The position numbers were made by a program, and so were the translations under genes. The notes under the pieces are model-generated. The model saw only the letters and a program-made list of their open reading frames with translations, did no database searches and had not been told where the DNA came from. 64,000 nucleotides of DNA from positions 62,001 to 126,000 of the forward strand of contig AP026169.1 in NCBI GenBank assembly GCA_030295235.1. The letters are read 5' to 3'. Numbering within the stretch: the first letter of the stretch is position 1; the number at the start of each line of letters is the position of its first letter. Source of the DNA: Fistulifera solaris (taxonomy: Eukaryota > Bacillariophyta > Bacillariophyceae > Naviculales > Stauroneidaceae). Below, piece by piece: positions 12,503-22,424 of this stretch.

Positions 12503-13709
12503 TCATTCCTGTTCAATGCGATGATATAGCATTTGACTCCACAATTGATGCGGTCCGGGCAAACAAAAGTGGGTCCCATCAAAACTCGCATCCGCCCGCG
12601 CCAACATGAGGGGCGCCGTATCCAAGATTTGGAAATTCCGTCGACGTTTTTCACTGGCAAGAATGCGCAACAACAATTTGTTTTGCATGGGTTGTTCGGG
12701 AGAATTGCCTCCGTACAAACTCCATTTGGCGTGCATGTTGGGTTGTGAACCGCCGGCTTGCGAGGAATTTGTATTCCAATCACCCGCGCCGCGGAGAAAA
12801 TGCCGCGGTTCGGTCGTTCGGACAAAGATGTGTGTGTCGGGTAAGAGACCGTAACTGATATCTTGCAAATGCGACATGAGTTTGGTGTAGTTGGTGCTCC
12901 ATTCCGGTCCTTTCACGCCTCTTCCACAATGATGTCCGTAATTGATGATGAGATAATCTTGCGGCTGCGCGTTTTGTAAAAAAGTCGTTGGCACTTCTCG
13001 CAATTCTTCACCACAAAAATCCGCCATGCGTTGAATGGTGCGTTCTGCTTGTTCCTGGGTAAAGTCCAAGATATGCAGTAGTTCACAGCGCAATACTTGC
13101 GCCCATTGTCGTGTGACACTATCACCGACCAAATAGATGGTCCGATTGTGCAGTAAACGTCGTACGCGCTGTTTGTATTCTTCGACGTGGTACGGCAAGA
13201 CTTGATACGGGAAAGAATCAGATTCCCATACCCACGGATCACTCGCATTCAAAATGCCCGGACTGTTTGCGACGGCCTGTTTCAAAATAGCGCGATGACG
13301 GGATTGCTTGGCTTTGTCGTTACTGTATTTCCACGCATCGGGATCGTGACAATTGCCTTGTCGTTCTAAATCGAGACATTGCAAATGTTCGGCCGAATAT
13401 TGTAACGCTTGATTCGGTCGATTCACCCACCGTCCGGCGACGGCTGCGGCTTCCGGCGTACTATGCACACGCCATAATAAATCGTATTCCGGGAGAGCTG
13501 TTGTTGTTGATGTTGCTAGATGATTCGTTTCCGTTGCTAGATCCGAGGAATCTTTTATTATTAGAGTAGTCGGAGATTGGGAAACGGGCACGATGATGGT
13601 TTGTAGAAAGGAAAAAAAGACACGAATAGTACATCGTCAACATTGTCAAGACGGCAAAGACGCGAACGATCCACGTCGTGGTGTTGTTGCGCAGTAAAAG
13701 AGACCGCAA
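12503..13709 (-). CDS. TBL/PC-esterase-type glycan O-acyltransferase, type II membrane
   Basis: About 401 aa after correcting one A7 run (13612-13618). Without correction the catalytic ORF would begin at a GTG, and the natural ATG with its membrane anchor (WIVRVFAVLTMLTMYYSCLFF) would sit in another frame. Catalytic features: GDSVTRQ at ~210, the GDS block I of SGNH/PC-esterases, and DGTHFCLPGP near the C-terminus, matching the DxxH(W/F)CLPG block of TBL (trichome birefringence-like) proteins. Both Ser and Asp-His are present. Known: plant TBL proteins transfer acetyl groups to cell-wall polysaccharides in the Golgi. Inferred: an acyl, probably acetyl, transferase on a secreted glycan. It sits between sulfotransferase-like genes on the same strand, which supports a shared glycan-decoration role. 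An esterase activity cannot be excluded. Confidence 0.75.
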
Positions 13710-14736
13710 GAAAAGAAAAAGATGTCATGGGCGATGAAGTATGGAAACGAGAAGAAAAAAGAGGTCTATTACAGTAGAGTAGAAGAAGCAAAGGAGTGAG
13801 GATGAAGGCTCGATCAAGGCAGTGCAGAGTGCAGAGTGCAGACTGAATAAGAATTTTGGGATGTAAAATTGTACAAGTATGAATTTTGTGGTCGTCTCCG
13901 TCTCCGTCTTTGTCTCCGTTTTCCCTCCAAGAGCATGCGGTTCTCGAAACGAGAGCAGACAGCACACTGGCTCCGGGTGTACCTGGTACTAAGTGTTTAA
14001 ATTCGCATTCACGAACGATAAGGTCACACTTTATCACTGGCACTTTTCTATAGTAAATGAGGCGTGGGGCTTATCGTTTCAACGAACGGTGAAGCATGCC
14101 TTTGTAAACCGTCCAGAAACGTCCAAGTCCCTGTCTCAGCAACTACTCTTTATCCCAGTGTACTAAAATTTCGTCAAGACTGGATATCATGAGTCATGAG
14201 AAAAAAACAGGATCTAAGCTTTAAAATTTGTTATTACATTGCGATTTTCACATTTGTGCGAGCACACGACATAACGAAAATGAGAAAATCGACGGCCGAC
14301 GAGCCGCTTTCTAAGCTAGAATAATGGCTAACGTTTGCTACCGTGAAGAACGCCATCCGAACTCTGAGTCGAAATAGTGATTCGAGAGTCGAGCTACAGT
14401 AGCAGAAGCTGATTGATAGCAGAGCTGTCCGTTTTTATGGGCTTTTTTCATGAAAGAAATAATGACAATCAACGTTTACAAATAATAGACAAGCCGCAAT
14501 CCGCAATCCATAGCGGCAGTCGTAATAGTGATAGGCTCAATGATCATTCCCGATATGGCTGACGCCCTTTCAGCATGGCCTTCTAAGCCGATACCTGGTA
14601 CAAGCACAATGGATAAATATTTTCGGGTTAACTTCTGTACAAGATTTAGCTGATTCTTGCAATTCGAATCAGAAAGACTTGTTGTTTCGCTGTTACCAGT
14701 AAATGTGCAATGGCGTCGTTGATATCAAACGAAGAT
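13710..14736. other. Intergenic, 1.0 kb, with one palindromic element
   Basis: Contains the acyltransferase promoter and one degenerate palindromic element at 14171-14200. I see no credible gene. Confidence 0.45.
14171..14200 (-). repeat. Dispersed palindromic element, copy 3 (degenerate)
   Basis: TCGTCAAGACTGGATATCAT followed by GAGTCATGAG. In reverse complement, the flank CAGTCTTGACGAA...TACACT matches the flanks of copies 1, 2 and 5. About 460 bp upstream of the acyltransferase start. Confidence 0.4.
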
Positions 14737-17426
14737 TCAATGACCCGGGAACAGATTCTCCCATTCTTCAATAGGACGATTATAACCCCATTCGACAATG
14801 TCATCCCAGTTCAAAACTTGTTCTTTCAGTGGCATAGTAGCTTGCTTTGTCGTCCATAATCCCTGCATGACATCGTTGGTGACCTTCGAATCAGGCCTAT
14901 GTTGCAAGAGGTGCTGCAAGTGACGCACTGTTTCTTCTTGACGCCACGCCTCGGACAAGTCTGTTTGATACTCAAACGCGCTATAGGTCACATTGTTTTT
15001 CACGAAAGCTGTCTTGATCTGGTGATAAAATTGTGTCGTCGACGCCACATAGTTTTCAAAGGCGGTCTTGTCGACCCGAATAGCGTCCTCAGCTGTAATT
15101 TCTACGTTCATCCAGTGATTTGTGGAAAGCGCAATTTGCAAAGATACATAAGCCTCCAACAAATTTCGTCGCCACAAGACGATCACCACCGCATCACGAG
15201 GAATTTGCGCGATGAATGGCTCTATCGAATCTTCCACATGCTCTGGAAATACTTTGAGCGCAAAGTACGACTGCTTGGGCGATGGGATCCCTTGCAAGAA
15301 TCGTATGAACGCCATGGGATCGTCATGCCTTTTTGAAATTGGTCCTGGAGTTTATGAAATAATTCCGTTCCACTGTGTTCGGTCATTAACGATACAAACA
15401 TATCATCCGGCGCTAGGAACTCTTGATACTTTGGAAAATATTTCATGGCGCGGTCACCCATCTGGCATTTGTCCTTTATATGATCGATAATCTGGGACAA
15501 AGCAAACAGCTTCAAAGAATCACTGGCTTGCGGACTGAGTAATTCCACTAGGTTCAGCATATCGGCATCTGGCCAAACTATACCGAGCATTGCCAAAAAG
15601 TTAAATAGCAAGTTCGACCCCGTCCGTGGAGTCCCAAAAACAAAGATAGGGCGATGAGAATGTTCTTCCGCAGTAGGGCAGATGAACCTTTGACTCTCCA
15701 TCTCGTTTGCCACTGGACTTTCAATTATTATGGTTGTATCGTTTACTGGTATATCGACAGGAACGTCCGGATTGGATTCAATGCCAAACAAATCTTCCGA
15801 CCACGTTTCTTTGTATCCCCAATCGTCTCGTAACTGATTCCAGTTCAATATTTGCTCCGGCAATGGAGAGTCCTTCGAAAAGTCGGGCAATTGTAAATGC
15901 TGTTGTGTCGCTGGCAGTTGCAACAACGATTGTAGCTTACTCCACGTCGATAATAGCTCACTGGCACTCGCAAGATCGCGATGGTATTCCAGTACCAAGG
16001 ATTGTTGTGGTGCCTTGGTTTGCAAAAAGAATCGAATTTTTCCAAAATATTCCTTGGTTTGTCCCACATACCGCTGCAGTGGTTCTTGTTCCACCACCAG
16101 TTTGCTTGCGATGGACCCAGAAGAATCACTGGAATAATAATGCTCTTCCAACATGACACGCTGATGTGCCGCGTACGATTGCAGCAAATTCTGTCGATAA
16201 ATGACCACAAAGACACTGTCGTGTTGTTGCAATTCGAGTAAGAATGCCTCCAGCGGCATATGAAAATGTTGCCATTCTTCTCGTTGCAACAAAAAGACAA
16301 AATGCGTATGAACCGACGGAATCCGACGTAGGAACGATAGCCATTGCCACGGTCGCAAAAAGCGATTTTGGAATTTTCGCATCAATTCCAAATACAAGTC
16401 GCGGCCATGATGATGATTATTATTATTAGTACTGTTTTCGGTCTCGTTCATGAGTTGAGCAAAGAGGGCGTGAATGTCTTGACCAAAGGTTTCTTGTTGT
16501 GGTGTGTACCATATGTTTGGATCACCAATTTGACAATTTTGTTTCAATTGATCAATGAGACGTACCAACATGGGTACTTGTTGTCGATCGTCGGCAAACA
16601 AATCCGATAATACCCAAAGATGAGGATCTTGGGCCATGATATGCAACAACGTCTCGGCACCGGAATGGGCTTGTGTGAATAGGACAATCGGTTGATGTAA
16701 ATGAAATTCTGCCAACGACGACGACGACGACGACGACGACTCGGGCACTGGACAAAGAAAGGGAGTTTGATATTTCTGGTTGTGCGTCTCGTCAGAATGG
16801 TTGCGTTGTTGTAGAATGGACTTCTTTGGTGGTTGCGTATGTATTTTTCTTTTTCTTGGGCAGGTTCCGTTGGTGGAACCTTGGGCTTGGGCTTGGGCTT
16901 ATCCTTATCTTGACCAAGCCGTTTTACTCGTTGGTCTTCTTTTTTCTTTTTCTTTTTCTTGTTCTTGAATATTATTCTGTCGTTTTTTGACACGTTGTTC
17001 ACGATACACAACTTGTGGTTGATGATGATGATTGAGTTCAGGAGAAGGCACGTACGGATGTCGTAACAGCGTCGTAATACTCCAAAAACTAAAGAGTAAA
17101 CTGGCGACACCCAACCAAACAAAGGCTGGATTTTTGACCATTTTGCTATCTTCGTGCGGTGGTGATTTTCGTCGTCGATACGGAGTATTATTAATACTAC
17201 TACTATTGCTGTGATTCGAATTGCTGTTAAGAGAAAGCTTTTGACGTGAGGAATTGGAACGAAATAATAAGAGATTTTTACTGCGATCATTGATGTTGGA
17301 AGGAGGCGGTCGTTGTGAAGTGGAAGAGATGGAGGACGACGACTCCGTGACATCTTGTTGTTGCAACGGCAGCATAAAGTAATCCGCCGATTTGCTGCGT
17401 CCGACCGTTCGTTTCCGTGTACTCAT
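14737..17426 (-). CDS. Two-module Stf0-like sulfotransferase, type II membrane, first module degenerate
   Basis: Reconstructed as ~896 aa. A Ser/Asn-rich cytosolic tail of ~95 residues precedes a membrane segment (NPAFVWLGVASLLFSFW, ~100-120). A Lys/Glu/Pro-rich stalk, a poly-Ser tract and two modules follow. Module 2 keeps the phosphosulfate loop (FVFGTPRTGSNLLFNFL), VIVLWRRNLLEAYVSLQIA and the NWDDIVEWGY end. In module 1 the loop reads LFTQAHSGAETLLH and the second motif VIYRQNLLQSYAAH, so PAPS binding is doubtful. Three one-base breaks are needed: T4 at 16922-16925, T5 near 16844-16848 (between them two in-frame stops would otherwise interrupt the stalk) and T5 at 15330-15334. The last restores QDQFQKRHDDPMAFIRFLQG, matching sibling modules. 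An intron in the stalk is an alternative for the first two, but I see no good acceptor site. Likely Golgi; acceptor unknown. Confidence 0.68.
16715..16740. repeat. GAC/GTC trinucleotide repeat (poly-Ser codons)
   Basis: Nine or so CGA/GAC units coding poly-Ser on the minus strand, between the stalk and module 1 of the two-module sulfotransferase. Probably length-variable. Confidence 0.7.
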
Positions 17427-17991
17427 ACTGTTTTGTTTATGCCTTAAGGTAAAAATAAATGAAGAAACGATGTTGTATGATGAAAGGAGACCTTATTATT
17501 ATTATTCTTTGGGTCGCAATTTTTCTCAATCAGAGAAGCGGAATGAAGAATCATACTCCGCCGCATCGATCCATGAGAAACGAAAAAAAAAATAGGTTGA
17601 ACACAGCGCGCGCCATACAAAGTAAGAAATCAACGTTGCCCCCTACACCAAAATGTAGAGAAACCGGGACTCAGGTTCTGCAGGGCTATCCAGAAAGCAG
17701 TAGGAACGTCTCCATACTTTCTGGCTGTCTTCGATGACTGCATACTGCATGTGCTGTGGGTTGTGACCGAACCAAGATCGAATGCAGTCCGGGACTTGAC
17801 TGACGGAGTCACCTCGGCAGCGGATGATGACGAATGACAAAACAACGCCAACACAAGATCTTCTGTTTTTCGTCTCTCGCTCGCCCTACCAGAGTCTATA
17901 TATATATTATATAAATATATATCTATTATTATTCATTATCCTTGCTATTTTTTTATCGTTTATATTTCACACACACACAATCAATCAAATA
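17427..17991. other. Divergent promoter region, 565 bp
   Basis: Lies between two head-to-head sulfotransferase genes. An AT-rich stretch (TATATATATATTATATAAAT-like, 17898-17930) sits 60-95 bp before the 17992 start and could hold core promoter elements. Confidence 0.4.
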
Positions 17992-19539
17992 ATGACTCCT
18001 CCTCGACACCAAGCGCTGACCTGTGTATTAACTTCGTTGGTCGTGTCGGTCTTACTTGGTTTGCATTCGTTCCAAACACAACAATGGGTGATGGAAGAAG
18101 AAACACGACTGATTTCACCACCGACGGTTGAGCAACTCATGATACAGGACGACGCTACGGTACTTGGAACCAATAGTTTGACGGTATCTCCGGCGGTAAG
18201 ACCACAATCACAGCCAGAAGAACAACAGGAGAAAGAGGTTGAAGAAGAATACGAAAAAGAGGAAGAACAAGGAGAAGAACACGAACACGAACAGGATATA
18301 GCTATGGAGGAAGAGGAGGAGGAGGAAGACGAACACGATAATAATATAGAAGATGAGGAAGACAAGGAAGAGGAGACATCAATAATTCAAACAATTTCTG
18401 AACAAGAAGAAACAACAAGAGATGATTCCGGAAATTCAAATGTTGAAAGTTTTTCCCCGTCATCGGAGATGAAAACGAGTTCGGAATACGACGGAATGGA
18501 GGATAACGAAACTCCAGCTCTTGAAACGACTGTCGAAACGAATTTGTCACCACCCACGATCGTTCCTGCTTCCCCTTATACGTTCCTTTGTGACACGGCC
18601 CCGCCTCACGCACAACCCTTTGAGCCCATCATCATGATAGCCAATGCACGGACGGGTTCCAATCTGTTTTTCAGTTTTCTCGGACGTTTGGCCCTCTTTC
18701 ATATGGATTTACTGCCACTCTATGAAATCTTTGGGAATGATTCACGATTGTTGGCACAATTGTTGAATCATATTTTGCAACAAATCGCGACAGGTTGTCA
18801 ATGGGAACAGGACGTTTCCTACAATCAAACTTGGACGGAACCCGAACAAGTCTTTGCAGCAGTCACCACCAGTAGTAGTATTGATTCGTCGCAACAAAGG
18901 ATATTGGAAGAATTGCAACACGTATTTACACACCGTTTAGAAGATCCGGCTCCCTTTTTAGAATTCTTACATCGCATCCCATCGACCATGCCACGGGCCT
19001 ACTATGCCTTGAAAGTGTTTCCGTTTCATGTTTTGGATTTGATGAAGATGAGTGTCACAGATTTCTTGGCCTTGTTCGAGAGTATGCCCAAGACGCAATA
19101 CATACTCTTGTGGCGACGCAACATGCTGGAAATCTTTGTTTCCTTTCAGATTGCTCTCACACGCAAAGGATGGGTCAACGTCGCTTCGACACAAGACAAT
19201 GCCGTGCAAGTGGATCGTAACGAATTGGAATGGTTCGTGCAACGTCTGGCGGACTTTTATCACCAAGCGGGAAACTATTTGTCCACCAAGTCCTGTCATA
19301 TCTTTGAATACGATCAGGATTTGAGTAATACGACCCAACAACTCAATACTGTCCAACGCATCCAAACGGAAATCTTGCAATTGCCGTCCAACGAAGAACA
19401 AGTGCAAATGGTTGTTGAGAAAGCTGGAACCACCAAACAAGCGATTGTGCCATTGTCACAACAGATTGTGAATTGGGAAGAAGTGCAACAGTGGGGATAC
19501 AGTGAATCGTCCTTGGATTGGCCGAATCTGTTTCCGTGA
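17992..19539 (+). CDS. Single-module Stf0-like sulfotransferase with acidic stalk
   Basis: 515 aa, intact. I chose the ATG at 17992 over the longer frame because it directly precedes a clean anchor (ALTCVLTSLVVSVLLGLHSF). The upstream extension is AT-rich 5' sequence. Residues ~60-190 are a highly acidic Glu/Asp/Gln stalk. The catalytic module begins at ~200 with PIIMIANARTGSNLFFSFL (PAPS 5' loop). It continues with YILLWRRNMLEIFVSFQIAL, a Stf0-type 3'-phosphate motif with downstream Trp, then FEYDQDLSNTTQ and NWEEVQQWGYSESS at the end. It is the only one of the three sulfotransferase genes with no frame break, and it confirms the module boundaries in the larger two. It is transcribed away from the two-module gene. 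Expected location is the Golgi lumen, with sulfate transferred from PAPS to an unknown secreted glycan or protein. Confidence 0.82.
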   Translation: MTPPRHQALTCVLTSLVVSVLLGLHSFQTQQWVMEEETRLISPPTVEQLMIQDDATVLGTNSLTVSPAVRPQSQPEEQQEKEVEEEYEKEEEQGEEHEHEQDIAMEEEEEEEDEHDNNIEDEEDKEEETSIIQTISEQEETTRDDSGNSNVESFSPSSEMKTSSEYDGMEDNETPALETTVETNLSPPTIVPASPYTFLCDTAPPHAQPFEPIIMIANARTGSNLFFSFLGRLALFHMDLLPLYEIFGNDSRLLAQLLNHILQQIATGCQWEQDVSYNQTWTEPEQVFAAVTTSSSIDSSQQRILEELQHVFTHRLEDPAPFLEFLHRIPSTMPRAYYALKVFPFHVLDLMKMSVTDFLALFESMPKTQYILLWRRNMLEIFVSFQIALTRKGWVNVASTQDNAVQVDRNELEWFVQRLADFYHQAGNYLSTKSCHIFEYDQDLSNTTQQLNTVQRIQTEILQLPSNEEQVQMVVEKAGTTKQAIVPLSQQIVNWEEVQQWGYSESSLDWPNLFP

Positions 19540-19911
19540 AAAAGTGCTCTCCGGCTGGTTTGGGAGCGCTTGTAATGGCTCATTTGTTGGATATCCACTC
19601 GAAAGGTGTTTTCTTTTCATGCAACGATACCTTGTTCGAAAATGAGTGAGAAAAGCGACTTTTGTGATCTTATGTAAGGAAAGGTGATCTCGTTTCTAAA
19701 GAATAATCGTGTTTCGTCGAACACGGTCTGGTGAATCACGGACGAAGAGGGATCACGGCGAGCATAAGATTTGAGGGAGATCCACAAATGCGAAGAATGG
19801 GTTTTTGAGAACGCACTGGATGCAATGCTTGATTCGCATGTTCATTTCGTTGGGAAGGAACGCGATTGTGCCTACATTGAATCGACAATACCCAAAAACA
19901 ACTGAATCATC
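19540..19911. other. Intergenic, 372 bp
   Basis: Short spacer between two + strand genes. No element recognised. Confidence 0.4.
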
Positions 19912-20667
19912 ATGGCCAAAGTTTCTAAGGATTACGCGTCGATTCCATCCATTGCGGCCGATGTCGAACATCGTGCAGACCATCAACGCTCCGCAACGTC
20001 GATCTACCACAGTTCCTTGCGTACACTCATCTGGGCTACGGCAGCGGTGGTTGGACTCACACTTCTGATCTGTTCTATGGCTCATGATTGCGGTATTTGG
20101 CAGTCGAGTCAAACGAACATGCCCATGAATGAGACGCATTCGTACGTTATGGAAGGACGAGCCAAATACGATGATGATTCGGACATGATGTCGAACGATG
20201 AATCCAGCCCCGTTCCTGTTCCGGGTGGCCCTGGAGGACCTCCGCCGCCTCTCCCACCCAAACGATTTTCGGAAGCCAGACACGGTCACAAGAATCACAA
20301 TCATGTCAAATCACATCACCATGACAAGCCTCATCATCACCATCATCGTCCTCCTCCTCATCATCATCATCATTCCAAGCAAGCTCATAGTGAAGACGAA
20401 CATAGTGAAAGCGACGATGAGAAGGGATGGATGTCTTCACTTCATGCGTGGTGGAACAATATGGCGGATAAAGTCGATGAGGAGGTTCACGAGAAAGAAG
20501 ATGAGAGCAAGGATAAACAAGACGAACAAAACGAAAATAGTAGCGATGAAATGAAAATAGGAAACATGACGGAGGGAGAGGAATCCGTCGTTGTCGTAAA
20601 ACATGCAGCGAACGCGGATATGAATGGACCAAATAATATGACGACTGATGAAAATGACGACAATTGA
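19912..20667 (+). CDS. His-rich, Pro-rich single-pass membrane protein
   Basis: 251 aa. One membrane segment (~38-57, LIWATAAVVGLTLLICSM) follows a short N-terminal tail. After it come a Pro/Gly run (VPGGPGGPPPPLPP, ~105-120), a dense His region (~125-160, with HHHHH runs separated by Pro and Lys), a WMSSLHAWWNN patch and an acidic Asp/Glu/Lys tail. No domain is recognisable. His clusters can bind Zn, Ni or Cu, so metal binding is a reasonable guess. The PPPPLPP stretch could bind an SH3 or EVH1 domain. Topology is unclear: the short N-terminus favours an N-in type II arrangement, putting the His-rich part outside or in the lumen. It follows the sulfotransferase run but there is no evidence of a shared role. 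Confidence 0.65.
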   Translation: MAKVSKDYASIPSIAADVEHRADHQRSATSIYHSSLRTLIWATAAVVGLTLLICSMAHDCGIWQSSQTNMPMNETHSYVMEGRAKYDDDSDMMSNDESSPVPVPGGPGGPPPPLPPKRFSEARHGHKNHNHVKSHHHDKPHHHHHRPPPHHHHHSKQAHSEDEHSESDDEKGWMSSLHAWWNNMADKVDEEVHEKEDESKDKQDEQNENSSDEMKIGNMTEGEESVVVVKHAANADMNGPNNMTTDENDDN

Positions 20668-20962
20668 TGAGCAAAAAAATATGACGACTGATAATAATGA
20701 CGAAAATGGATGAACACGAAGGGATTGCTTTCAAAGGGAGGAAGATCCATTTTCGTTAACATTTTCAGGTAATGCATGTATAAAGCAAGATGATTTAGGT
20801 TTTCACGATGTTTTGTTGTAACATCAGAATCAGGTTTTGTCATCAACAAATTTAGTTCGTTCACTTTCTTCCTCTTTTACCATAAGCTAGACGTATAATC
20901 CAAATTATGGGATGACGATGTTCTTAAAAAAATCACGTTCTTGGTTTCTTTACTACTTATTC
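20668..20962. other. Convergent intergenic, 295 bp
   Basis: Spacer between convergent genes. An imperfect repeat of ATGACGACTGATxAAAATGACGA occurs at the end of the upstream gene (20638-20708). Nothing else seen. Confidence 0.4.
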
Positions 20963-21650
20963 TTATTTGGTCAACTTGGATAAAATCGCCGCTCCGGCCA
21001 AAGACGCACCGGCCACCGGCACCATCACCCCGACCGCCAACGTTTGGAAAGCAACATTCGTGACGGAATCATCGGGAATGAGGAGCACGGCAGCCGCGGC
21101 TGCCAATAATGCCCCAATACCGGCTCCTTGAATGACGGCCGGCGGTGTCGCAATGGCCGTGGCCAAGAGTGGCAACGCACCCGGTGCCAAATCCACCACC
21201 GTTGGCAAGATTTTCAACAAATCCGGTCCACTGGCTTCGACCAGAATGAGAATATCCGGATATTCGGCGGCTAACGCGAGGAGTGGTTCAATTTTGGAAA
21301 GCGAGATCCCGGCCGCTTGGGCTTTACTCAACAAGCCACTGGCGGCGACTTTGGACAAGAGACGTTGTTCTTGAACTTTGGTCAATAAGGATTTGACAGC
21401 GACATTGTTACCGACGGTATCGACTTCATCGGCAAGTTGTGCGGCCGATGATAACGAAGAATACGATCGGGTAGGACTAGTCACGACAAATGCCGAAGAA
21501 ACGGTGCACAAAAGTGCTGACAAGAAAAAGAACGAAAACCATTAGGGTGAGAAAGACATAGAAAAAAAGACAGGCAGTCGGGTTGCCTCCGCTTCGTTTT
21601 CATCTTGACATACCGGTAATGAGAAATGTCAACTTGACCATGATGATCAT
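20963..21650 (-). CDS. Plastid-targeted DUF1118-like thylakoid protein
   Basis: Spliced from 21614-21650 and 20963-21516 over a 97-bp intron (GTATGT...TTGTCAG), 196 aa. Exon 1 supplies MIIMVKLTFLIT, and exon 2 continues ALLCTVSSAFVV. Together these make a signal peptide followed by an Ala-Phe plastid motif, typical of diatom bipartite targeting. The mature part has repeated LLSK.. units (QRLLSKVAASGLLSKAQAAG) and an Ala-rich hydrophobic C-terminal half with about two membrane segments (~115-190), resembling the DUF1118 family. Known: the plant DUF1118 proteins RIQ1 and RIQ2 sit in thylakoid grana and affect antenna organisation and non-photochemical quenching. The assignment is by pattern, and the function here is inference. 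An unspliced reading would have no ATG in frame, which supports the intron. Confidence 0.62.
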
Positions 21651-22424
21651 AGAAGAAAACAGGAAGGAAAAAAACAGAGAGGTGAAGTACAACAGTAGCA
21701 GCAACAGCAGCAGCTACAACAACAACAACAGCAACAACCGTTCCGGAAGCGCAGAAATATTGAAGACGTACAGTAAAGGATCGGCAGGGCCAAAACGATG
21801 ATTAGCGCCACAAACGTATGCGTGTTCACATCCGGCACTCACTTAAATGCCGACGTCATAGCCACGAAACGGGTGATGTACGGACAGACGATCGTGAGCA
21901 GTTCGTGTAAAGAGTACCGCACCGGTACCGGAGTGCATCTCCGGGTTGGGACCCGAACGGCAATCCAGTCGCAGTCGCAGGTGCGTTCCACCGTAGGAAA
22001 ATGGAGAGTTATTTTTATTGATTAACAATGGTGACAATCCGGATCCTATTTGACGCGAGAAACTAATCATTTTCAAATTGTTACTCCGTAGTATGTTTCA
22101 CTTGACAATGAATTCATCAATGAAGGACGGCCACTGGATGACTTATGTACCAGTAGCGACTCGTATGCATGGTTTTCTCATATCTTGTCTGCCTGGCTTG
22201 CCTGTCCGTCTGACAACTGTCTGTATGCCGTCCGCAAAAAACAAAGGAAGAAATCCTCGCTATGTCTCCCCTTGGCAATTGAACAATAGCTCTTACATCT
22301 TTACAATTCACCTTCCTTCCTTTCTACCGTACCTTTGTACTTGTGTATATATATACTTTGTAATCAATCTCCTCTCTCCTTCTACACAGCAATCACAAAT
22401 CATCATTAAAGAAGAAGAAGAAGA
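21651..22424. other. Divergent promoter region, 774 bp
   Basis: Separates the DUF1118 gene and LUC7. It holds a CAG/CAA-rich stretch (21692-21738) and a GAA repeat just before the LUC7 start. No gene seen. Confidence 0.4.

Noticed and set aside
16544-17353. 269-codon minus-strand ORF overlapping the two-module sulfotransferase
   Set aside because: Only its stalk portion (about 16850-16920) seems to be real coding sequence. The rest is a shadow of the main frame.
20198-20734. ORFs in other frames over the His-rich gene
   Set aside because: They arise from the CAT/CAC repeat composition and have no start or domain support.
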